Assembly: GCA_019247495.1 (NCBI GenBank)
Contig: JAFAOU010000089.1
Coordinates: 1-41,343 of the forward strand
Direction of reading: 5' to 3'
DNA from: Acidobacteriota bacterium
GTDB lineage: Bacteria; Acidobacteriota; Thermoanaerobaculia; Gp7-AA8
Length of the DNA: 41,343 bases
The notes under the pieces are model-generated. The model searched no databases. It had not been told where the DNA came from and worked only from the letters and a program-made list of their open reading frames with translations. Shown one piece after another: positions 1 to 8,418 of this stretch (positions are counted from its first letter, which is position 1; each line of letters opens with the position of its first letter). Made by a program: the position numbers and the translations under genes.

Positions 1-96
1 GGAAACGAAGGCGAACAGCCGCTCGATCAGTGGATCACACGAAACGATCGCCTTCGCTCCCACCAAGCGCAATCCAGAGAACTTTCCACGCAGTGA

Positions 97-987
97 ATGC
101 CGAACCTACAATCGCGTTCCGATCGCGATTACGTCACAGCCTCTCAGGATGACAGCACGGCAAACAACGCCGCGGGTCACGCTACACTCCGCGCGGTGGA
201 AGAGCTCCGCAACCTCTATCGATATCGCCAGCTCATCGCGGCGCTCACGGCGCGCGATCTGAAGGCGCGTTACCGCGGCTCGATCCTCGGATTTTTTTGG
301 TCGCTGGCCAATCCGCTGCTGCTGCTCACGGTCTACACCGTCGTCTTCACATTCTTCTTTCCGTCGAATGTGATCAAACCGTATCCGCTGTTTCTCTTCG
401 CCGGGATTCTGCCGTGGACATTCTTCTCCGCCGCAGTTCTCGAATCGACGACGGCGATCTCGTCGAACGCGGGCCTCATCAAGAAGGTCATGTTCCCGGC
501 GGAGGCGCTGCCGCTGGTCACGGTGGCCTCGCATCTGGTGCACTTCGTACTTGCGATGCCGATCCTGCTGCTCGCCACGGTTGGTTTCGCGCTCCATGGC
601 GACATCGCCATCCGCGCCACGATCCTCCTCGTCCCATTCCTGATGATTCTGCAAACGCTCTTCGTGGCCGGCATCGCCATGACCGTGGCCTCGATGTCGG
701 TGCTCTTCCGCGACCTGCGTGACATCCTCACGAACCTGATGCAGCTCGGCTTTTTCGTCACGCCGATCCTCTACCTCATCGACAAAGTGCCCTCGCGTCC
801 CTTTCGGGCGCTGCTTCGGCTGAATCCGATGACGCCGTTCGTCGTCTCGTACCAGGACGTGCTCTTCTTCGGCCACGTCCCCGGCCTCGCCGACACGCTG
901 CTGATGATCGCGTACGCATTCGTGTCGGTGGCGATGGGCATCGCGGTCTTCGGCAGGCTGCGCGACACGCTGGCGGAGGCGATCTAG
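97..987 (+). CDS. wzm: ABC-2 type polysaccharide export permease (Wzm-like)
   Basis: This is the inner-membrane subunit of an ABC exporter that would move a lipid-linked polysaccharide such as O-antigen or teichoic-acid-type glycan out of the cytoplasm. The 296-residue length is usual for the family. A cytoplasmic N-terminus of about 70 residues contains the typical LTARDLKARYRGS stretch just before the first membrane helix. About six hydrophobic segments follow, with the conserved LNPMTPFV loop near residues 246-253. The start is the ATG at 97. Two bases separate its stop from the ATPase ATG at 990, so the pair is co-transcribed and probably translationally coupled. The actual glycan cannot be told from the window. 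Confidence 0.9.
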   Translation: MPNLQSRSDRDYVTASQDDSTANNAAGHATLRAVEELRNLYRYRQLIAALTARDLKARYRGSILGFFWSLANPLLLLTVYTVVFTFFFPSNVIKPYPLFLFAGILPWTFFSAAVLESTTAISSNAGLIKKVMFPAEALPLVTVASHLVHFVLAMPILLLATVGFALHGDIAIRATILLVPFLMILQTLFVAGIAMTVASMSVLFRDLRDILTNLMQLGFFVTPILYLIDKVPSRPFRALLRLNPMTPFVVSYQDVLFFGHVPGLADTLLMIAYAFVSVAMGIAVFGRLRDTLAEAI

Positions 988-989
988 CG

Positions 990-2324
990 ATGACCGACTA
1001 CGCCATCGCGCTCACGAATGTCTGCAAGTCGTACCGGCTGTGGGGACGCGGCTCGCAGTTCGCGACGCTAAAGAGCGCGCTGCTGAAACGCGATCTGGCG
1101 CTGACTCCGGAGACGAGCGTGGAGGCCGTGCGCGACGTCTCCTTTGCCGTCGATCGCGGCGAAGCGTTCGGCATCATCGGCCGCAACGGCTCCGGCAAAT
1201 CGACGCTGCTCAAGCTCATCTCCGGCATCCTCAAGCCGACCAGCGGCAGCGTGCGCGTGAACGGCCGCGTGGCCGCGTTGATCGAGCTCGGCGCCGGATT
1301 TCATCCCGAGATCACCGGCCGCGAAAACATCTACATCAACGGCATCATGCTCGGGCTCTCGCGCAAGGAGATCGACGCCCGCTTCGATCAGATCGTCGCC
1401 TTCTCCGGCATCGCCGAGTTCATCGATCAGCCGGTGAAAACCTACTCCTCGGGCATGTACGTGAGACTTGGATTCGCAGTCGCCGTCCACGTCGATCCCG
1501 ACGTCCTGTTGATCGACGAGGTGCTCTCCGTCGGCGACGAGGAGTTTTCCGCGAAGTGCGTCGCGAAAATTCAGGAGATGAAGTATCGCGGCGTGACGCT
1601 GGTCTTCGTCACGCACCAACTCGACCAAGTCCGCAATCTCTGCGACCGCGCGCTCTGGCTCGATCACGGCGAACCCGAAACGATCGGCGATCCGGTCCGC
1701 GTCGTCGATGCCTATCTGCAAGCCGTGTCGTCGACGCAAACCGCGCCGGCGCGCGTTGCGGCTGCTGAACCCGAGGCACCGCGAGACGATCCAAACGAAG
1801 AGGAGCGATGGGGCTCCGGCGAATTGGTGTTGTCGCGCGTCGCCCTCATCGATAACCGAGGCAACGATCTGGTCGCCCTCGGGCCCGGAACTCCGGTCGC
1901 GATCGAGATGGATGTCACCGTCCGCGTGCCGCAAGACGAGTTCGTCATCGGCATCGGCATCTACCACGCCGACGGCGCATGCGTTTACGGCACGAACACC
2001 GACCTGGAAGGCCTGATACCGGAACGGATCGAGACGAACGGGCGCGTCCGCTTCATCATGCCTGCGCTCGACCTCGTGGCCGGCACCTACCGCATCGACG
2101 CCGCCATCCACACTCGCAACGGCCGCGCCTTCGACTACCGCCGCGGCGCCCTCCGCTTCGTCGTCGGCTCCAGAGTCCACGACATCGGCGTCTACCGCCC
2201 AAAACACCAGTGGAAGTTCGAAGGCGGCATCGCGTTCAACGAGATCGATCTGGAACAAAGGAACGTCCCGATCGAAGTGGCGGAAGCGATGCGCGCGGCG
2301 CGGAAGCCGAAGCGTCCGCGCTGA
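990..2324 (+). CDS. wzt: Polysaccharide ABC transporter ATPase with C-terminal carbohydrate-binding-like domain (Wzt-like)
   Basis: ATPase partner of the permease upstream. The nucleotide-binding domain covers about residues 1-240. Walker A is GRNGSGKS at about 64-71, the signature is YSSGMYVRLGF at about 153-163, Walker B is VLLIDEVLSVGDEEF, and the switch His is in FVTHQ. A linker of about 35 residues leads to a C-terminal beta-rich domain (about 275-425) like the Wzt C-terminal domain, which in O9a-type systems recognises the terminally modified glycan. That layout suggests export of a capped O-antigen-like polymer. The protein is 444 residues, normal for the two-domain form. The linkage to the glycosyltransferase at 3.2-4.0 kb is only by proximity. 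Confidence 0.92.
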   Translation: MTDYAIALTNVCKSYRLWGRGSQFATLKSALLKRDLALTPETSVEAVRDVSFAVDRGEAFGIIGRNGSGKSTLLKLISGILKPTSGSVRVNGRVAALIELGAGFHPEITGRENIYINGIMLGLSRKEIDARFDQIVAFSGIAEFIDQPVKTYSSGMYVRLGFAVAVHVDPDVLLIDEVLSVGDEEFSAKCVAKIQEMKYRGVTLVFVTHQLDQVRNLCDRALWLDHGEPETIGDPVRVVDAYLQAVSSTQTAPARVAAAEPEAPRDDPNEEERWGSGELVLSRVALIDNRGNDLVALGPGTPVAIEMDVTVRVPQDEFVIGIGIYHADGACVYGTNTDLEGLIPERIETNGRVRFIMPALDLVAGTYRIDAAIHTRNGRAFDYRRGALRFVVGSRVHDIGVYRPKHQWKFEGGIAFNEIDLEQRNVPIEVAEAMRAARKPKRPR

Positions 2325-2334
2325 TCACAGAAGG

Positions 2335-2400
2335 CTTTCACGCGGAGGCGCGGAGACGCGGAGCTGGTTTTCTCCGCGCCTCCGCGCCTCCGCGTGAAAG
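2335..2400. repeat. Intergenic hairpin repeat, 29-bp arms
   Basis: Two 29-bp arms (2335-2363 and 2372-2400) are reverse complements with one mismatch, separated by 8 bases containing TTTT. It sits 11 bp after the stop of the ATPase gene and could act as an mRNA 3' end structure. The GC-rich, internally repetitive arms (GCGGAGGCGCGGAG) look like a dispersed palindromic element rather than a simple terminator. Confidence 0.75.
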
Positions 2401-2426
2401 AGGCGTTCGCTCCTCAGAAGGGTGAC

Positions 2427-2627
2427 TCAAAGCTCTGTGGTTTCGCCGCGTTCAAACTCCGCCAGCGCTTCGGCCGCTAACGCGGCAAATTTGCCGGACT
2501 TCGAATCACTCTCGATTTGACGATCCCAAACTTGCCAGTCGTACTCAGCCAACCACACGCGAAAAGCTGTCAGTTCTTCGGCGGTCAGACACTGGACGGC
2601 GCTTTTGAGAGCTTCAACCTTCGTCAT
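2427..2627 (-). CDS. Small hypothetical protein, antitoxin-like
   Basis: Predicted 66-residue, mostly helical, acidic protein starting MTKVEALKSAVQCLTAEEL and ending with Glu/Ala-rich helices. I chose the ATG at 2627 because the longer open frame (to 2756) adds a Cys/Pro-rich leader unlike the rest and would overlap the gene on the other strand. Small proteins of this shape (a LTAEEL helix followed by a WxxYDWQVWDRQIE-type stretch) are often antitoxins or companions of RelE/ParE toxins, but no toxin gene is adjacent here. No clear ribosome-binding site precedes the start. Function not recognised. Confidence 0.5.
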   Translation of the reverse strand: MTKVEALKSAVQCLTAEELTAFRVWLAEYDWQVWDRQIESDSKSGKFAALAAEALAEFERGETTEL

Positions 2628-2736
2628 CGCGTTGAATGATAAAGCGTCGACCCTCCCTGGATTCGACGCCATCCAACCCTTCAACGATGGGGTATGGAAA
2701 AAGCAATGCCGGAACACTCCTTTGTGAGGGATTGTC

Positions 2737-3171
2737 ATGTCAGAGGATGGAACCATCGCGGAACTCGGGCATTACGAGACAACGGAAGTCGGTCACGAGA
2801 AAAAATATGAAACGGTCGTAAGTAGTGGGCAGTCTGCCCTCAAGGCGTTACTGACGATGAACGGCGGTGCAACCATCGCCTTCCTTTCGTTTATCGCACA
2901 TCTTCTGGATAACAAGACGTTCTCACCGGCGAGCGTCCCTCTTTTTGTGCCGGCGCTGCAGCTGTTCATCTATGGAACGTTCATCACGGTCTTTGCCTAT
3001 GGAACGATTTTTCTGACCAACTGTCTGAGCAGCAGGTCCTGGCATAGATCGTCCAATTGGATGTTCGGCGCTACGTTGTTATGCGGATTCGCATCGATCG
3101 GATTCTTTCTCGCCGCAAGCTGGAGAGCCGTCGATGCCTTTCAAACCTTCAGCAAGGCGCTCAAACCGTAG
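2737..3171 (+). CDS. Hypothetical membrane protein, three predicted helices
   Basis: 144 residues. A charged N-terminal stretch of about 40 residues is followed by three hydrophobic segments at about 43-60, 72-95 and 108-128, then a short basic tail. The start is the ATG at 2737, preceded by GTGAGGGATTGTC, which holds a weak purine-rich site. No family recognised. It faces the small minus-strand gene, and the base composition looks less GC-rich than the flanking export and glycosyltransferase genes, which would fit a recently gained gene. A small-molecule or stress role is possible but nothing in the sequence shows it. Confidence 0.6.
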   Translation: MSEDGTIAELGHYETTEVGHEKKYETVVSSGQSALKALLTMNGGATIAFLSFIAHLLDNKTFSPASVPLFVPALQLFIYGTFITVFAYGTIFLTNCLSSRSWHRSSNWMFGATLLCGFASIGFFLAASWRAVDAFQTFSKALKP

Positions 3172-3190
3172 CCGGGGAGTCGTCGCTCCG

Positions 3191-4033
3191 TCAGGTATTG
3201 GTTTTCACCCACGGCAGCTCCCACCGCCCTTCGCCCTCGTCGAGTTTCGGTAGGGGAACCTGTTTGCCCATTCGTTTGAGCTGCGTCAGCTCCCATAGCT
3301 TCGCGTACTTCAGGAACGTGTAGTAGACGTGCATGCCGACGGAGATCAGGCCGCGCGTGCCGTCGAGGAAGCCGAGGTTGATGAGGAAGTCGCGGACGAA
3401 TTTGGCGATGGGGTGGCCTAGGATGCCGAAGAGGTTTGTGGTCTTGCCGTCGATGTACATCTGCGCGGCGCCCCAGTTCGCATAGCGCGTCATCTTGGCG
3501 ATCATGTGATCGAAGGTGCGGATGTAGTAGTGGTCCATCTTCGCGTTCAGGCGGCCGGTGGCGCCGTCGACGAGCAGGTCGGCGTGAACGCGTTTGTTCG
3601 GATAGCGGGCGTGGAGTTTGTGGAAGAGGCGCGTGACGCGGTCGCGCTGCAGGCCGGAGAAGCGGACCGGTTTGCCGAGCATGAAGTTGAGGCGGCCGAC
3701 GGAGTACGCCCACACGTCGAGCGGTCCTTCCAGTGTGCGGAGCATTTCGTCGCGCAGCTTCGGCGTGACGCGCTCATCGGCATCGATGACGAAGATCCAG
3801 TCGTGCGTGGCGCGGTCGATGCCGTAGTTCTTCTGCGACGCTGCGCCGAGGTATTCGCGCTGTTCGATGCGGACTCGGGGGAACTTGTCGCGAACCAATT
3901 CGATCGTTCCGTCTTTGGAGAACGAATCGAGCAGATAGATTTCGTCGGCCCAATCGACGGAGCGGATGCACGCTTCGATGTTCTCGATTTCGTCGAGCGT
4001 GTGGATCAGGACCGTTACCGGCGTGCGCGGCAT
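3191..4033 (-). CDS. Family 2 glycosyltransferase, WaaE/KdtX-like
   Basis: 280 residues starting MPRTPVTVLIHTLDEIENIE. The GT-A fold signatures are TLDEIENIEACIRSV near the N-terminus, the aspartates of SVDWADEIYLLDSFSKDGT, and the metal-binding DxD-like IDADER at about residue 90. The layout matches the lipopolysaccharide-core beta-1,4-glucosyltransferase group, which transfers a sugar from a nucleotide donor at the inner face of the membrane. A C-terminal amphipathic or hydrophobic stretch (about 200-250) probably associates with the membrane. The open frame runs much further upstream, but the upstream part is low-complexity shadow and overlaps a divergent gene, so I placed the start at 4033. 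Proximity to the polysaccharide exporter supports a surface-glycan role. Confidence 0.85.
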   Translation of the reverse strand: MPRTPVTVLIHTLDEIENIEACIRSVDWADEIYLLDSFSKDGTIELVRDKFPRVRIEQREYLGAASQKNYGIDRATHDWIFVIDADERVTPKLRDEMLRTLEGPLDVWAYSVGRLNFMLGKPVRFSGLQRDRVTRLFHKLHARYPNKRVHADLLVDGATGRLNAKMDHYYIRTFDHMIAKMTRYANWGAAQMYIDGKTTNLFGILGHPIAKFVRDFLINLGFLDGTRGLISVGMHVYYTFLKYAKLWELTQLKRMGKQVPLPKLDEGEGRWELPWVKTNT

Positions 4034-4069
4034 GGGGAGAGGGATTGTAGCGGTTGCCGCCGTTACGAT

Positions 4070-4315
4070 ATGCCGATGAGGGAAGCCATTTTCATCGCGG
4101 CGAATGTCGCGGAGGCGAAGGTCGTCGAACGGCTGCTCGAGAGCGAAGGAATCGAGTTCGGCATCACGCCCGAGGCCGTTCTTCAGCATCCGTCGTCCAA
4201 CGTTTGCCTGCAGGGATTGCTCTTTGAGGTTCTCGCCGAACAGGGCGAACACTGCCGGCGACTGCTCGCAGAACGGGGACTCGGCCGCGGAGTCGTTCCG
4301 GCCGGGAGATCGTAA
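4070..4315 (+). CDS. DUF2007-like small protein
   Basis: 81 residues, with either the ATG at 4070 or the one at 4076 as start. The pattern IFIAANVAEAKVVERLLESEGIE followed by a short beta-hairpin region and a helix is typical of the DUF2007 family of small putative signal-transducing proteins, whose fold resembles a PII/ACT-like unit. No catalytic residues are evident. It is divergent from the glycosyltransferase (36 bp between starts) and its stop lies 9 bp before the amidohydrolase ATG, so it is probably the first gene of a two-gene transcript. The biochemical role is unknown for the family. Confidence 0.65.
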   Translation: MPMREAIFIAANVAEAKVVERLLESEGIEFGITPEAVLQHPSSNVCLQGLLFEVLAEQGEHCRRLLAERGLGRGVVPAGRS

Positions 4316-4324
4316 ACTCAGCGC

Positions 4325-6283
4325 ATGCGAATTCGAAATCTCGCTCTCCTCGCCGTCACGCTTGCCGCTTGCGCTCAGACAACGCCGCCCCAAACGCGCG
4401 CGTTCATCCTCGGCGGACATCGCGCTGGCCAGGAGACGGTGACGACGAGCGGCGGCACACGGACTGTGGACTTCGAATTCAACGACCGAGGGCGCGGACC
4501 GAAAACGCATACGGTGATGACCGTCGATGCGAAGTCGGTCACCACGTCGTTGAAGACGGACGGCAACGATTACTTCAAAGCGCCGGTGAGCGAGACGTTC
4601 GCGAATGGCGCGTGGTCGAACGGTGCGGAGAAGGGGAGTGCGGCGTCGAACGCGTTCTACGTTTCGATGTACGGGCCGCCCGAGGAGACGGCAGTGCTGG
4701 CGCGGGCGCTGCTGGCGGCGCCGAATCAGAAGATGGCGCTGCTGCCGGCGGGCGAGGCATCGATTCGGCGGGTTGGCGAGTTGACTGTTTCCGCGGGCGG
4801 CAAATCGCAGCACGTCACCTGCTACGAGATCAGCGGACTCGGATTTACTCCGTCGCCGGTGTGGCTCGACGACCGGCACGAGCTGTTCGCGTCGGCGTCA
4901 TCGTGGTCGTCCGTGATCGCGGATGGTTGGGATTCCGTCATCCCGCAACTGCTGCAGGCGCAGGACAAATGGCGCGACGAAGCGGTCTCCGCGGCCGCGA
5001 CGCGCCTGACCCATACGCCCCCGGGCGGCGGCATCGTCATCACCAACGCGCGGCTGTTCGATCCCGCCACGATGACGACGACGCCGGGGACGACGATCGT
5101 CATCCGCGGCAATCGCATCGAGAGCATCGGGGGCGCCGCTCCCGACGGATTCGAGCGCATCGATGCGCAGAATCGCATGGTCATCCCCGGCCTCTGGGAC
5201 ATGCACACGCACAACTCGGACGACGACGGGATGCTGGACATCGCCAACGGCGTGACGTCGGTGCGCGACATGGCCAATGACACGGATTTCCTGCTCGATC
5301 TGCGCAAGAAGTGGGACAGCGGCGCGGCGATCGGACCACGCGTCATCATGGCCGGCATCATCGACGGGCCGGGGAAGTTCGCGGGACCGACGAAGGTGCT
5401 GGTCGATACGGATGAACAAGCTCGCGCTGCCGTCGACAATTACGCGAAGCTCGGCTACGAGCAGATCAAGATCTACAGCTCGGTGAAGCCGGAGCTGGTG
5501 CCTGTGATTACTGCTGCCGCGCACGCGCACGGCCTGCGCGTGAGCGGTCACATACCCGCATTCATGCGCGCCGAGGAAGCGGTGCGGGCGGGTTATGACG
5601 AGATTCAGCACACGAATTTTCTCTTTCTCAATTTCTGGCCGGACGTCGCCGACACGCGCACGCCGGTGCGCTTCACGGCAGTCGCGGAACGTGCGGCGGC
5701 GCTCGATCTGAAGTCGGCGTCGGTGCAGGCGTTTCTTGATCTGCTGCGCGAAAAGAAAACGGTCATCGATCCGACAGTGTCGATCTTCGAAGGGATGTTC
5801 ACCTCGCGGCGCGGCACGATGTCTCCCAGTTACGTGTTGATCGCGGATCGCCTTCCGCCGCAGGTTCGGCGTGGCTTCCTGACTGGCGGGCTGCCGGTGC
5901 CCGAGGGAAAGAACGAGACGTATCGCGACTCGTTTCGCAACGTGCTGGCGATGGTGAAGGCGCTGTACGACAACCACATCCCCATCGTGGCCGGCACTGA
6001 CGCGTTGGCCGGTTTCTCACTGCATCGCGAGCTGGAGCTGTACGTTCAGGCCGGGATTCCTCCCGCCGAGGTGCTGCGGATCGCCACACTCGGCGCGGCG
6101 ATCGTGATGAAGCACGACGATCAACTCGGATCGATCGCGCCGGGCAAGCTGGCAGACCTCGACATCATCGACGGCGATCCGTCAAAGAACATCACCGACG
6201 TTCGCCGTGTGGTGACGGTGATCAAAGACGGCAAGATCTTCGACGCGCGGGCGGTGGCGGGGGAGATTGGGGTCCGGCCGTAA
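4325..6283 (+). CDS. Amidohydrolase-family lipoprotein (imidazolonepropionase-like)
   Basis: 652 residues. The N-terminus MRIRNLALLAVTLAACAQ carries a lipobox (LAAC), so the mature protein should be lipid-anchored outside the cytoplasm. Residues of about 20-220 form an extra domain not found in the basic enzyme. The amidohydrolase part begins near residue 236 (IVITNARLFD). Metal ligands are visible: HxH at H294/H296 (WDMHTHN), SGH at H409, QHT at H429 and AGTD at D559. The end has the usual GKLADLDIIDGDP segment. This group comprises secreted peptidases/hydrolases of the imidazolonepropionase-like branch; the substrate cannot be predicted. The usual length is about 430, so the N-terminal 200 residues are an addition. 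Confidence 0.88.
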   Translation: MRIRNLALLAVTLAACAQTTPPQTRAFILGGHRAGQETVTTSGGTRTVDFEFNDRGRGPKTHTVMTVDAKSVTTSLKTDGNDYFKAPVSETFANGAWSNGAEKGSAASNAFYVSMYGPPEETAVLARALLAAPNQKMALLPAGEASIRRVGELTVSAGGKSQHVTCYEISGLGFTPSPVWLDDRHELFASASSWSSVIADGWDSVIPQLLQAQDKWRDEAVSAAATRLTHTPPGGGIVITNARLFDPATMTTTPGTTIVIRGNRIESIGGAAPDGFERIDAQNRMVIPGLWDMHTHNSDDDGMLDIANGVTSVRDMANDTDFLLDLRKKWDSGAAIGPRVIMAGIIDGPGKFAGPTKVLVDTDEQARAAVDNYAKLGYEQIKIYSSVKPELVPVITAAAHAHGLRVSGHIPAFMRAEEAVRAGYDEIQHTNFLFLNFWPDVADTRTPVRFTAVAERAAALDLKSASVQAFLDLLREKKTVIDPTVSIFEGMFTSRRGTMSPSYVLIADRLPPQVRRGFLTGGLPVPEGKNETYRDSFRNVLAMVKALYDNHIPIVAGTDALAGFSLHRELELYVQAGIPPAEVLRIATLGAAIVMKHDDQLGSIAPGKLADLDIIDGDPSKNITDVRRVVTVIKDGKIFDARAVAGEIGVRP

Positions 6284-6291
6284 GCGCGCGG

Positions 6292-6508
6292 TGTCATCCT
6301 GAGCCGCCGCAGCTTGCGTCGGCGAAGCCGATGCAGCGAAGGACGGTCGAAGGACCCCCTTCCTGCTAACCCGGGGCGGGCGGGAGCTTAGCAGCGGCGC
6401 GAATACTCCAGCCGCCGCCCTTTCCGGGTTACCAACGAGGGGGTCCTTCGACCGTCCTCCGGGGCTCACCGCTTCGCAGTGAGATGCCTCCGGCGGCTCA
6501 GGATGACA
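6292..6508. repeat. Long palindromic repeat element, copy 1
   Basis: About 217 bp lying exactly between two convergent genes. The ends are perfect 18-bp inverted repeats beginning TGTCATCCTGAGCCGCCG. Inside are a second inverted pair built on GGACGGTCGAAGGACCCCC and a unique core with GGGTTACCA. The right end lies one base from the stop codon of the TPR gene. A second copy is at 41044-41218. No coding capacity; it behaves like a non-autonomous palindromic mobile element or a REP-type unit. Confidence 0.85.
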
Positions 6509-6509
6509 G

Positions 6510-8369
6510 TTACGACTTCGTGCCCGCCGTCCGCCGCCGTTTCGCGTGGAGTCGGTCGATGAGTTTCGTCGTCGAGCGGATCTGCTCGAGGATCTTCTCC
6601 TCCAGGCCGGCGCCTTTCGCTTTGAAGCTCTTCGCTTTGCGGAAGACGGCGCGGGCGCGTTCCTTCTGGCCGCTTTCGAGGAGGGCCATGCCGAGGTGCA
6701 TGAGATTTGTTGCGGTGGGACCGAGGTCGGCCGACTTCGTCAGGAAATCGACGGCGTTGTTAAAATCGCGGCGCTTGAAGTAGACCCAGCCGAGTGCAGC
6801 CAGCGGGAACTGCTTCAACTCTTTCGGCGAATAGCGGAGCGCGAGTTGCGCCGATTCGAGCGCCTCGTCGAGGTTCTCTTCCATCTCCGCAAGGTTGTAT
6901 GCCTTCTCGTAGTACGCGATCGACTTCGCGTAGTTGGAGGTGTAGTCGTGGAGCATTTCTTCGAGCGCGCGGTTGGCGTCCTTGAAGTTGCCCTCGGCGC
7001 GAAGCGCTTCGACGAGCGTGGTATACGCGGCGGCGGCGACGACATCCGTGGGACGCTGACGCAACACGCGGCGCGCCGCGGCGATCGCCTCGGTGTTCAT
7101 CTCCAGGTGTGAGCAGAGCAACGCGTACGGCATGAGGATGCTGGTGTTTTCGGGGTCGATGGCCGATGCCCGGCGGTAGTGGTCGAGCGCCTCGATGTAA
7201 TTGCCTGACGTTGCCAACCCCTCGGCGTGCTTGAACTCGTCGGCGGCGGGACCTTCCAGTGGAATGTGGCCGGAGATGCCTTCGTAAATCTTCACGGCCT
7301 GCTGGTACTCGATCTTGTTCGGATTGAGCTCCAGCGCTTCCTGGAAACAATCGATCGCCTTGCGGTTCCAGTTGCGGTCGAGATAGCAGAGGCCGAGGTG
7401 GTAGATCGCTTCTTCGTATTCAGGATCGAGTTTGAGCGCCGACTGGAACGATTTGATGGCGCGCTCGAGCTGCCCCTTGTCGTAGAAGATCGTACCGAGC
7501 AGGTAATGCGCCTGCGGGAGCTGCTCGATCTGGATGGCCTTCTCCAGGAACTTCTGCGCGCGAAGGAGCTTGCCTTTGCGCGCGTAGATCGCGCCGAGGG
7601 AGAAGTACGGGAGGAACGACTCCTGCGAAATCTGGATGGCGCGGCGCAGCCAGCGCTCGGCGCCTTTGAGGTCCTGCCGCTCGTGCAGCAGCACGCCGTA
7701 GAAAACAGCGGCGTCGAAGTGATCGGGCTGCACTTCAAGCGTGCGTTCGAGGTAGTGCTTGGCGCGATCGAGGTTGCCGTCGTTGAAGAACATCTCGCCG
7801 AGGAAGAACGAGAGCTCGTAGTTGTCGCGATCGAGTTTGAACGCTTCTTCGAGCGCCTTGATGCCGCGATCGGGATCGAATGCATCGATCGCCGACTCGG
7901 CCTCGGCCAGCAACTGCAGGAAGCGCTCGCGCCGCTCGCCGCGGAAGAGCGACATGATCCGGTCTTTGCGCTCCGTGAAACGCTGCTTCTTTTCGAGAGC
8001 GAGCATCTGCTCGCCCATCTTCGATTCCCACAGCTCGACCAGCTCGTCGGCGGAGACGACGTTCTTCCGTTCGAGCAGTTCCTTGACGGAGAGCAGTCCC
8101 GTTTGATTGATGAAGATGGCGCGCTCGTGCTTCTGCACGGCATCGACGACGCTGCGGATCGTTTCGGCGCTGCGCTTGACGATCTCTTCGAGGCCGGACA
8201 CGCGCTCGAGCAGATGCTCGTCGAGCGATACATCGCCTTCGTCGTCGTACTCCTCGACTTCGTCCTCTTCGAACGAGGTCACGCCCGACAGCACGAGCAG
8301 CTTCGCCTGGCAGCGGAAGCAATACTCGCGGTCGTCGTCATTCAACGCACTACAGGTCTGACAGAGCAT
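6510..8369 (-). CDS. Tetratricopeptide-repeat protein with N-terminal zinc ribbon
   Basis: 619 residues from the ATG at 8369. The first 25 residues hold a CxxC...CxxC zinc ribbon (C3, C6, C17, C20), and the start was placed directly before it. An acidic linker and a predicted coiled region (about 45-150) lead into at least ten TPR units from about residue 170 onward, recognisable by A-x-x-Y/H-x-LG-x-x-x-x-x-x-G patterns such as HYLLGTIFYDKGQLERAI. TPR arrays are protein-binding scaffolds; there is no enzymatic motif. No signal peptide, so cytoplasmic. The next gene upstream on the same strand (dehydrogenase) ends 49 bp before it, so they may share a transcript. Confidence 0.88.
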   Translation of the reverse strand: MLCQTCSALNDDDREYCFRCQAKLLVLSGVTSFEEDEVEEYDDEGDVSLDEHLLERVSGLEEIVKRSAETIRSVVDAVQKHERAIFINQTGLLSVKELLERKNVVSADELVELWESKMGEQMLALEKKQRFTERKDRIMSLFRGERRERFLQLLAEAESAIDAFDPDRGIKALEEAFKLDRDNYELSFFLGEMFFNDGNLDRAKHYLERTLEVQPDHFDAAVFYGVLLHERQDLKGAERWLRRAIQISQESFLPYFSLGAIYARKGKLLRAQKFLEKAIQIEQLPQAHYLLGTIFYDKGQLERAIKSFQSALKLDPEYEEAIYHLGLCYLDRNWNRKAIDCFQEALELNPNKIEYQQAVKIYEGISGHIPLEGPAADEFKHAEGLATSGNYIEALDHYRRASAIDPENTSILMPYALLCSHLEMNTEAIAAARRVLRQRPTDVVAAAAYTTLVEALRAEGNFKDANRALEEMLHDYTSNYAKSIAYYEKAYNLAEMEENLDEALESAQLALRYSPKELKQFPLAALGWVYFKRRDFNNAVDFLTKSADLGPTATNLMHLGMALLESGQKERARAVFRKAKSFKAKGAGLEEKILEQIRSTTKLIDRLHAKRRRTAGTKS

Positions 8370-8418
8370 GTGTGCGCGATTAGAACACCGTGAAGCCTCT
8401 CCGTCATCCCCCGCATTT

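Noticed and set aside
1..96. Open frame running into the permease start
   Set aside because: All three plus frames and one minus frame are open over this short stretch; no family pattern, so no gene end can be assigned.
106..876. Long minus-strand frame opposite the ABC permease
   Set aside because: Arg/Glu/Gln-rich low-complexity shadow of a high-GC gene; the plus-strand protein has clear family motifs.
1068..2258. 396-codon minus-strand frame opposite the ABC ATPase
   Set aside because: Composition (Asp/Ala/Val-rich, no motifs) is typical of an antisense shadow.
4034..4879. Upstream extension of the glycosyltransferase frame
   Set aside because: Low-complexity sequence overlapping two plus-strand genes; the GT2 fold starts at the ATG at 4033.
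7227..8393. Long plus-strand frame opposite the TPR gene
   Set aside because: Leu/Glu-rich mirror of TPR codons; no independent motif or ribosome-binding site.
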